From the NCBI GenBank assembly GCA_013285645.1, contig JABDHJ010000022.1, positions 1-41,224 on the forward strand: 41,224 nt of DNA. Direction: 5' to 3'. Numbering within the stretch: position 1 is the stretch's first letter; each line of letters begins with the position of its first letter. This document shows, one piece after another, positions 33,308 through 41,224 of the stretch. This DNA comes from Verrucomicrobiota bacterium. Its GTDB lineage: Bacteria > Verrucomicrobiota > Verrucomicrobiia > Methylacidiphilales > UBA1321. The notes under the pieces were generated by a model. It did not search any database. It saw nothing but the letters and a program-made list of their open reading frames with translations, and was not told where the DNA came from. The position numbers and the translations under genes were made by a program.

Positions 33308-34402
33308 ATGTCTTCCATGAATTCCATTTCCACTTATGCGCCCGGTCGCGCCGAGCTTCTCGGTAATCACACCGATTACAACGAGGGCTATGTCATGGCG
33401 CTGGCGGTGGACCGCGGCACGACGATGAGCGGCCAGGCCCGCGGCGACCGCAAAATCAGCATTCACTCGCGGGAAATGGACAAGACGGAGACCATCGATA
33501 TCGACAAGCTTCTCGCGGAGCACGTTTCGCCGTGGTCGCGTTATACGCTGGGCGTGGTCGATCAATTTCGCCGTAACGATTTGCCGGTGGAGGGCTTTGA
33601 TGCGGAGATTTCGAGCAATCTGCCGTTGGGTGCGGGATTGAGCAGCAGTGCCTCGCTCGAGAACGCGACGGTGCTGTTCCTAGCCAAGCTTTTTGGCGCG
33701 AAACTCGATTCGATGCAGATGGCTCGCCTTGCGCAAAAGGCCGAGCACGATTTTGTCGGTGTGCGTTGCGGGTTGCTGGATCAGATCGCTTCGTTGATGA
33801 GCACGGCTCTTCATGCGACCTGCATCGATTGTCGCACGACCGCGGTCGATTACGTTCCGCTCGACGGAAAAACGCGGATCATCCTGGCGAACTCGGGCGT
33901 GAAGCATGCACTGGTTGGAGGCGAATATAATGAGCGCCGTTCCGATTGTGAAGCTGCGGCGCATGCGCTCGGCGTGAGTGCGCTGCGCGATGCCTCCACG
34001 GAGATGTTGAAGTCGCGCAAGAGCGAGATGGCGGACCGGATTTATCATCGCGCGTTGCATATTACGGGTGAGAATGAGCGGGTTCAGGAAGGTTCCGCCG
34101 CGCTGCGCAAAGGCGATTTCGCGCGCTTCGGCGAGTTGATGTTTGCCTCGCACGAAAGCTCGCGAGTGAACTTTGAGAATTCATGTCAGGAATTGGATCT
34201 GCTCGTCGCCACCGCGCGCAAGACACCGGGTGTTTTCGGTGCGCGCCTCAGCGGCGGCGGCTTCGGCGGCGCGACGATCAATCTCGTGGAAAAAGGTCGT
34301 GAGGAGGAAGTCGTCAAGGCGCTGACGGCTGCGTTGCCCGGAGTTACCTGCCTCGTAACGGATGCGGCGGATGGTGCGTTGGCTTACGCCAAAAGCCATT
34401 AA
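33308..34402 (+). CDS. galK: Galactokinase-family GHMP kinase
   Basis: Galactokinase phosphorylates galactose at C1 with ATP. The 364-residue protein has the N-terminal galactokinase signature YAPGRAELLGNHTDYNEG, the GHMP ATP motif PLGAGLSSSAS, RCGLLDQIASLM with the catalytic Asp, and a C-terminal GARLSGGGFGGATINL. The signature normally reads GEHTDYN; here Glu is replaced by Asn (GNHTDYN), a variant known from a subgroup of family members and possibly tied to a different sugar. ATG 33308 is preferred to the upstream 33269. The gene starts 125 bp after the M14-like gene and is followed by an intergenic palindrome region. Confidence 0.88.
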   Translation: MSSMNSISTYAPGRAELLGNHTDYNEGYVMALAVDRGTTMSGQARGDRKISIHSREMDKTETIDIDKLLAEHVSPWSRYTLGVVDQFRRNDLPVEGFDAEISSNLPLGAGLSSSASLENATVLFLAKLFGAKLDSMQMARLAQKAEHDFVGVRCGLLDQIASLMSTALHATCIDCRTTAVDYVPLDGKTRIILANSGVKHALVGGEYNERRSDCEAAAHALGVSALRDASTEMLKSRKSEMADRIYHRALHITGENERVQEGSAALRKGDFARFGELMFASHESSRVNFENSCQELDLLVATARKTPGVFGARLSGGGFGGATINLVEKGREEEVVKALTAALPGVTCLVTDAADGALAYAKSH

Positions 34403-34502
34403 TGATGAGCGCCGCTACAGAGGGGCGCTTCCTGTGCGCGTTGCTCGCCGGGCCTCCGGAAGGCACCCTCGTTAGGGCCTCTTGTGGCTTCCGGCGGCGG
34501 AA
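34403..34502. repeat. Palindrome-rich intergenic element
   Basis: The 100 bases between galK and the convergent channel gene hold an imperfect inverted repeat with arms CCGGAAG and CTTCCGG (about 34456-34494) and an inner CCCT/AGGG pair. The 14-base word GGGGCGCTTCCTGT at 34422-34435 recurs at 6393-6406, beside another hairpin and repeat copy. This looks like further interspersed repeat material. Confidence 0.55.
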
Positions 34503-35324
34503 CTAGCGGGGCGGCGAGATAAAATCATCTGGAATGGTTTTGTTTTTTACTGTTATAGCATCTGATGGTTCTTGGATATTTTGGGTTGGGATGGATAAAG
34601 CCTCGATCCCCAGCCTCAAAAGACGGACTTCCTCGATTAGATTTTTGATTTGTGCCGCTTCCTCCTTTTTCTTGTCCGCTACAAAAAGACTGGCAACAAA
34701 AGCGGTAAAGATGCCAAAGAGTCCGACGCTTGAAGTCATGAGGAAAGCGGCTACCACCCGGCCCTCGGTTGTTACCGGATATTTGTCGCCATAACCGACG
34801 GTGGTTATCGTGGTAAATGCCCACCAGATGGCATCCTCGGGGGTTTTTATGTTGGAATTCGGCGCTTTTTCAACACTGAGTATCGCAATCGATGAAAAGA
34901 TCATCATTAAAAGCGTTACCGCCAGCGCAGAAGCCATGGTGCTCGAGGAGCGATTGCGGAATAGAAATTGAACGAGAATCTTGGTCGAGCGAAAGGCGCG
35001 AAGAATTCTTATGATTCGAATAACCCGCACGACACGGGCCCATTGGAAGACGCCAAGTACGGGTATGCTGGAGACAAAATCGATCCAGTTCCACATGAGA
35101 AAGTGGAGCTTTGATTCGGCTTTATAGAGCCTGTGAAAGAAATCGTAGAGGAAAAAAAAGCAAATGAAGAAATCGATCTTATCCAATAAACTTGTCGTTT
35201 CATCCGATAGCGGGATTAGAACTTGGGTGGCCAGTGACCCCAGGATATAGACGGACAGGATCAGGCTAATGATCTGAAAAAGATCAATTTTTTCGCGGTC
35301 GGTTTGGATGACGGGTTGGGTCAT
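34503..35324 (-). CDS. Voltage-gated-type potassium channel
   Basis: The 273-residue protein has six helices and one pore. S1-S3 run from about 14-85. S4 is marked by regularly spaced arginines (97-113, RVVRVIRIIRILRAFR). S5, the pore with selectivity filter TVGYGD (175-180) and S6 follow. A short C-terminal coiled coil (about 217-250, KKKEEAAQIKNLIEEVRLL) may hold the tetramer. There is no RCK/TrkA domain and no ligand-binding domain, so gating is probably by voltage. ATG 35324 is used; an upstream start adds 22 residues. It is a stand-alone gene. Confidence 0.92.
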   Translation of the reverse strand: MTQPVIQTDREKIDLFQIISLILSVYILGSLATQVLIPLSDETTSLLDKIDFFICFFFLYDFFHRLYKAESKLHFLMWNWIDFVSSIPVLGVFQWARVVRVIRIIRILRAFRSTKILVQFLFRNRSSSTMASALAVTLLMMIFSSIAILSVEKAPNSNIKTPEDAIWWAFTTITTVGYGDKYPVTTEGRVVAAFLMTSSVGLFGIFTAFVASLFVADKKKEEAAQIKNLIEEVRLLRLGIEALSIPTQNIQEPSDAITVKNKTIPDDFISPPR

Positions 35325-35509
35325 TGGAGAGTTTCCGTTTGAATTTCTAATTTCACCCCGAATTAAATCCGCCGTAAAGCTTCCTTCCAAATCAAAGTCG
35401 GCGGCGGTAGTAAATCGACGCGACAGAAAGACATCATAACGAAGCCTGCAATGGTCATTCGATGATCTGATCTTGTGCCAAGCGCCAATCGAGGTGGAGA
35501 TAGATCAGA

Positions 35510-35704
35510 TCAACGCGAACGCGCGGCACGGATCGGCGCTGCCGCTTCACGCATATTTTCCACGATGCGTAGCTTTTCCGACATCGGGAGTGCGGCCAAA
35601 CGAGCGCGAGACTGTTCTTTACCGGCGAAGATACGTTTGCGCATTTCTTCAACTGTCATGGAACCTCGTAGCCTTTCCCGGCCAGTTGTCATTGAAGAGG
35701 ACAT
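35510..35704 (-). CDS. Small basic helical protein paired with a nucleotidyltransferase
   Basis: The 64-residue product (ATG 35704, with a good AAGG Shine-Dalgarno about 6 nt upstream) is mostly helix: MTVEEMRKRIFAGKEQSRARL, then AALPMSEKLRIVENMREAA. It is basic and ends in IRAARSR. Proteins of this form occur beside nucleotidyltransferase genes and are candidate antitoxins or RNA-binding partners. I infer this from the layout and not from an experiment. It begins 13 bp after the stop of the nucleotidyltransferase gene and is probably co-transcribed. A further frame, 35455-35652, is a shadow. Confidence 0.65.
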   Translation of the reverse strand: MSSSMTTGRERLRGSMTVEEMRKRIFAGKEQSRARLAALPMSEKLRIVENMREAAAPIRAARSR

Positions 35705-35717
35705 GAATGCCTTATGA

Positions 35718-36230
35718 TTACTTGTTGAAAGGTACAGGAGGAAGTCCATCCTCGAAAAGTCTTAAAAGACGGTGCCATTTCTCTTCTAAACCATGCCTTC
35801 TTAGAATGTCTGCGAGTGCTGTGGCATCATAAGCGCCCGTGCGATGAAATTGTTCCAAGCGCACTTTATCCTTAGATCGTGAGAGATCCAAGGCGATTGC
35901 CATAAGGTGTTCTGGCGGGAAAACGAAGGGTTGAATTTCGACTGTAAGGAGCTTGCGCCCGGCCCGCTCCAATCCTTCGATTTCGATAGGCTTGGAGACC
36001 GGGACAAATTGAATGGGGCATCCCTCGACAACAATGTTATCTTCGATCCATTCTCGATAGCCGAGGGCTTCCAAGCGATCGATAAAGGGATCAATGCTGA
36101 TTAGAAGGCTCCCGGCGGGTGGATCGATGTGGATGAAAATATCGATGTCAGATGTCTCCGTAGGCTCCAAATAGAATAGTGCCCCAAATGCTCCACCAAT
36201 GGCGTATTTCGCTATAAGGCCTTCACCCAT
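35718..36230 (-). CDS. Nucleotidyltransferase-fold protein (AbiEii/MNT-like)
   Basis: The 170-residue product has the Pol-beta nucleotidyltransferase core: AIGGAFGALFYLEP (GG followed by the helix, residues 10-22 from ATG 36230), then TSDIDIFIHI with the metal-binding Asp pair (D28, D30), and IQFVPVS with later helices. This is the architecture of AbiEii/AbiGii toxins and of minimal nucleotidyltransferases in type IV toxin-antitoxin and related modules. A TTG one codon upstream is the nearest other start; a stop precedes it. The N terminus seems about ten residues short of some family members. It is followed by a small basic protein gene, so the two may be a toxin-antitoxin-like pair. Confidence 0.75.
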   Translation of the reverse strand: MGEGLIAKYAIGGAFGALFYLEPTETSDIDIFIHIDPPAGSLLISIDPFIDRLEALGYREWIEDNIVVEGCPIQFVPVSKPIEIEGLERAGRKLLTVEIQPFVFPPEHLMAIALDLSRSKDKVRLEQFHRTGAYDATALADILRRHGLEEKWHRLLRLFEDGLPPVPFNK

Positions 36231-36281
36231 CAATCGTTATATTACCGTGAGAGCTTTGGGAGCATTAATCGTGATTTAGTG

Positions 36282-36311
36282 AAAACCGCCGCAAGTTTGG
36301 TTGCGGCGGTT
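36282..36311 (-). terminator. Intrinsic terminator after aconitase
   Basis: On the minus strand, AACCGCCGCAA (36311-36301) pairs perfectly with TTGCGGCGGTT (36294-36284) around a 6-nt loop and runs into TTTTC. It starts 10 nt after the acnA stop. The stem is 11 bp and G+C-rich; the T-run is short. Confidence 0.75.
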
Positions 36312-36321
36312 GGGAGGACGC

Positions 36322-39051
<2,730 letters not shown>

Positions 39052-39491
39052 ATATTTTTGGGTTAAGATAGTGTGGCGTGAAATAAGCACGCATCAAGCC
39101 GCAACCTGCACAAAATTGGTCGGTTAAAGAGAAAAGTACGTGACTCGTATATCTTCACAAATCGTGCAAACGCAAATTTCTATTGCGGACTTGGCATCCT
39201 TTAGGCTTTGGGGAGGTTCGAACATAAACAAACTGAAAGGAAATAAGTCCTGATGAAAACAGCCGACATGATGGTCGAGTTGGTTCGAATACACAAAAAC
39301 GCGTTCCGCATCGCGGACCAGCGTATCACGAAGGTAAATCAAAGCCGGTATGAACGCCGGAAAGTCCGTGAGTTGCTCCGGATAGGAGACTGGGTGGCGG
39401 ACGCATAATTAGCGTCCCCTCGGTATACACACCGCTTCACGTTCCTGCCCGCGTACGAGGCAGGGGCGTGAAACTGCGGGGCCTGTCTGAC
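39052..39491. other. Intergenic stretch with a strong hairpin and a possible gene fragment
   Basis: About 440 bases upstream of acnA and downstream of the TlpA gene. It holds a long imperfect hairpin (39436-39472: arms TTCACGTTCCTGCC and GGCAGGGGCGTGAA, with two T-G mismatches that pair as U-G in the minus-strand-complement RNA). It also has a smaller one (39399-39417, GGACGC/GCGTCC) and an open frame at 39124-39342. The promoter of acnA must lie here, but I cannot place it. Confidence 0.5.
39124..39342 (-). CDS. Possible small gene or gene fragment, low confidence
   Basis: The frame has 72 codons from TTG 39342 and stays open upstream to about 39411, where a stop occurs without an ATG. The product reads LRDTLVRDAERVFVYSN, then HHVGCFHQDLFPFSLFMFEPP. 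It looks protein-like, and could be the tail of a once-longer gene since no good start is seen. I recognise no family and cannot exclude chance. It is placed on the same strand as acnA, 73 bp upstream of it. Confidence 0.3.
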   Translation of the reverse strand: MIYLRDTLVRDAERVFVYSNQLDHHVGCFHQDLFPFSLFMFEPPQSLKDAKSAIEICVCTICEDIRVTYFSL

Positions 39492-40010
39492 TTAAGGTGT
39501 TCCGCTTTTTTGCAGTTCACTGGCGATCAGGGCCTTCATTTTCGCGAACTCGTCCGTGTCGTAGCCAACGCTGGCAAACCGGACGATTCCCTCTTTATCG
39601 ATCAGGTAGCATCGGGGAATATACATGGTGGCGTACTTGGAATAAATCTCGCGTTGAGGATCGGCCAGAATGGTAAATCCAAGCTGCTTGTCCTGTTTGA
39701 ATTGGGCCATTTCGGGGATTTGATGTTCCCTGCCGATGCCAATCACAACGAGGCCTGCGGATTTATAATTGTCCCAGACCTCGGATTGAATATGGGGCAT
39801 TTCCTCCATGCACGGGCCACACCAGGTTGCGAAAAAATCGACTAACACGACCTTTCTCTTTAGGGAGTCGAGCGACACCGGCTTTCCGTCACTGTCAGTG
39901 CCAGTGAAAGAGGGAGCGTGATCGCCTACCTTGATGACGTCGCCTTCATAGGCCTGAAGAAGACTGACCGAGCCAAGCAGGACTAAAAGGACGAGGGAGA
40001 ATTTTTTCAT
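39492..40010 (-). CDS. TlpA/ResA-like thioredoxin-fold protein
   Basis: The 172-residue product has a signal peptide (1-20, ...SLLQA), then a thioredoxin-like domain: PSFTGTDSDGKPVSLDSLKRK, the redox motif WCGPC (63-67, in FFATWCGPCMEE) and the cis-Pro region MYIPRCYLIDKEG. This fits periplasmic TlpA/ResA-type reductases that keep apocytochrome c or other thiols reduced. System II c-type cytochrome maturation needs such a reductase, and resB/ccsA are in this window, though far away. It could equally be a peroxiredoxin-like thiol oxidoreductase. Confidence 0.9.
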   Translation of the reverse strand: MKKFSLVLLVLLGSVSLLQAYEGDVIKVGDHAPSFTGTDSDGKPVSLDSLKRKVVLVDFFATWCGPCMEEMPHIQSEVWDNYKSAGLVVIGIGREHQIPEMAQFKQDKQLGFTILADPQREIYSKYATMYIPRCYLIDKEGIVRFASVGYDTDEFAKMKALIASELQKSGTP

Positions 40011-40031
40011 GTCAGAAATTTTGAAGCCAAC

Positions 40032-40247
40032 TTATTTTTGGAGGCGATTTTGCAACCGAGTCTTCATCTCGCCCAAAGGCACAGACGAAGGTGGATTTTG
40101 GCGATGAGCCGCAAGACGTTCTTCGATCAGGGCTTCGTTCTTAGCCGATAACGGCAGTTCATCCAATTGCAACGCATGGCTGATCAAGAGATGGCGCTGT
40201 TCAATGCTTAGCGTCTGCAATTTGTTGAGAATTTCCGTGAAATTCAT
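40032..40247 (-). CDS. Addiction-module antitoxin-like protein (TIGR02574-type), orphan
   Basis: The 71-residue product (ATG 40247) has the pattern MNFTEILNKLQTLSIEQRHLL...LDELPLSAKNEALIEERLAAHRQNPPSSVPLGEMKTRLQNRL. This is the signature of the small putative addiction-module proteins related to RelB-type antitoxins: a helical N terminus, then the E-RLAxxxxxP...VPxxExxxRL C terminus. No RelE/ParE toxin gene is found next to it. The TlpA gene lies 21 bp downstream and a divergent nuclease gene 68 bp upstream. It may be a relic, or may regulate a neighbour. Confidence 0.75.
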   Translation of the reverse strand: MNFTEILNKLQTLSIEQRHLLISHALQLDELPLSAKNEALIEERLAAHRQNPPSSVPLGEMKTRLQNRLQK

Positions 40248-40315
40248 GTTGCAACGATAAGCCTCGTATCCCTCTTGTCAGGTGAAATTGAACATTTACA
40301 ATCCAATTGATACTT

Positions 40316-41224
40316 ATGAAGCGTTCGCTGGATGAGTGGTACATACTTATGCTGGCTGCCGCTGCAAAGCATGGTGGGCAAGTCATCACGTCTAAGAGTG
40401 AATTTCTTCATCCACGACCAACGACAACCACTTTTGAATGCAAAAAAGGGCATCGGTGGAAATCAAATGCCTATAATGTTGTAACTGAAGGACACTGGTG
40501 CCGAGTATGCAGGATTTGGGCAAAGCGAGTAAGGCTGACAGTAAAAGACCTATGCGACCTAGCGACAAGCAAAGGAGGAAAATGCCTATCCGAAGATTAC
40601 AGAGGGGGGAAGCAACAGCACAGATGGGAATGTGCGTTAGGTCATCAATGGAACGCAAGACCCGATAATATCAAAAGCGGAAAATGGTGTCCTCATTGCA
40701 GCCGAGAAAACTTATCTGAGAAATTTAGGCGAAAAGACGGAATCGCTTTTTATACAGAACTTGCGAAATCGCGAGGAGGGAAATTGATTTCTAAAATTGA
40801 GCCAAAGAACGCTCAGCAACACCTTGAATGGGAGTGTGCTAAAGGCCATCAATGGCGTGCTAAAATAATTAACGTTCAAAATGGTCGTTGGTGTCCTCAA
40901 TGTTCTTCGGGCGTTGGGGAGCGAATCTGCCGCGGTTATTTTGAACAATTGTTCGGACATTCTTTTCCATCCCAGTGGCCTGGATGGTTGACTATCGAAG
41001 GCACTCGACGACAGCTTGATGGGTACTGCGAAGATTTAAAATTGGCTTTTGAACACCAAGGTCAACAGCATTACCGAAAGATTGGAACGGGCAAGCTCAG
41101 CCGACGAACAGTTGAAGACGAAACTCGTTGGGACTTGAGAAAAATCACTCTTTGCCGAGAGCATGGAGTAATCTTGTTACAAATACCTGAGATTCCTCAA
41201 CTAACTCCACTTCATGCAGTCCGT
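40316..41224 (+). CDS. Treble-clef zinc modules fused to a Vsr-like PD-(D/E)XK nuclease domain, partial
   Basis: The frame runs open from ATG 40316 to the window end (303 codons, no stop), so the 3' end is missing. Three tandem modules of about 65 residues each carry C-x3-H-x14-15-C-x2-C: C42-H46-C62-C65, C106-H110-C125-C128, C174-H178-C193-C196, with the pattern WECAxGHQWxA...GxWCPxC. These resemble the DUF4379/treble-clef zinc-ribbon family. From about 200 a nuclease-like domain follows: GERICRGYFEQLF, then LDGYCEDLKLAFEHQGQQHY with D235, E246 and Q248 in the D-x10-ExQ arrangement of Vsr-type PD-(D/E)XK enzymes. Composition is A+T-richer than neighbours, with AGA and AAA codons common, suggesting transfer. 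It probably binds and cuts or repairs nucleic acid. Confidence 0.8.
   Translation, partial: MKRSLDEWYILMLAAAAKHGGQVITSKSEFLHPRPTTTTFECKKGHRWKSNAYNVVTEGHWCRVCRIWAKRVRLTVKDLCDLATSKGGKCLSEDYRGGKQQHRWECALGHQWNARPDNIKSGKWCPHCSRENLSEKFRRKDGIAFYTELAKSRGGKLISKIEPKNAQQHLEWECAKGHQWRAKIINVQNGRWCPQCSSGVGERICRGYFEQLFGHSFPSQWPGWLTIEGTRRQLDGYCEDLKLAFEHQGQQHYRKIGTGKLSRRTVEDETRWDLRKITLCREHGVILLQIPEIPQLTPLHAVR

Noticed and set aside
35455-35652. Minus-strand frame overlapping the small basic gene
   Set aside because: Different frame of the same strand, no Shine-Dalgarno, and the 64-residue frame is the better supported one.
40201-40658. Minus-strand frames of 62 to 88 codons across the start of the zinc-module gene
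   Set aside because: The plus frame has three clear zinc modules; these minus frames are shadows.

Overview
The window looks like a chromosomal segment of a free-living, Gram-negative, aerobic heterotroph, most plausibly a member of Verrucomicrobiota. That placement is an inference. It rests on general familiarity with such genomes: weak or absent Shine-Dalgarno motifs before most genes, moderately high G+C, many GTAG-type REP hairpins and other short palindromes between genes, a bacterial deoxyhypusine-synthase-like gene, a TMTC-like TPR membrane protein, and the small-SRP-RNA/dnaX/ybaB gene order. No rRNA or single-copy marker is present to prove it.

Layout. 2-2773: the end of resB and a complete ccsA (cytochrome c maturation, system II), separated by a 218-bp inverted-repeat element. 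2790-6500: REP hairpins, a deoxyhypusine-synthase-like gene, a Gfo/Idh/MocA oxidoreductase, hicB followed by a 22-codon stub of hicA, and a convergent zinc-finger membrane protein. 6536-8810 (minus): ybaB, dnaX and the SRP RNA gene. 9062-12469: three genes for membrane or secreted proteins (GYF-like repeat protein, coiled-coil membrane protein, coiled-coil secreted protein) and one small minus-strand membrane ORF. 12567-13787 (minus): two A+T-rich secreted-protein genes, one papain-like. 13923-18703 (minus): an RND efflux adaptor and permease pair. 18704-19281: a gene-poor A+T-rich stretch. 19282-19923: a PepSY-like secreted protein whose stop codon lies inside a convergent tRNA-Ala(GGC).

20029-26426 (minus): seven tightly packed genes, in transcription order leuD, UDP-glucuronate decarboxylase, a small membrane protein, a CgeB-like glycosyltransferase, a creatininase-family enzyme, a GNAT acetyltransferase, and a GT-C/TPR membrane protein. 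This looks like an envelope-sugar operon with a leucine gene at its head. 26687-29623 (minus): a SIMPL lipoprotein, a Sel1-repeat/trypsin fusion and a small unknown. 29780-32282 (minus): TPR protein, lipoprotein and aminotransferase, the first two coupled by ATGA. 32373-34402 (plus): an M14-type peptidase/amidohydrolase and a galactokinase-family kinase. 34503-36230 (minus): a voltage-gated-type K+ channel and a nucleotidyltransferase with a small partner. 36322-39051 (minus): aconitase with a clear terminator. 39492-40247 (minus): a TlpA-like thioredoxin and an orphan addiction-module antitoxin. 40316-41224 (plus, cut by the window end): three tandem treble-clef zinc modules fused to a Vsr-like PD-(D/E)XK nuclease domain.

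Most genes are housekeeping or ordinary envelope functions. The parts most worth a second look are the zinc-module nuclease at the right edge, the nucleotidyltransferase pair, the Sel1-trypsin fusion, the hicBA remnant, and the repeats, one of which supplies the last codons and stop of ccsA.
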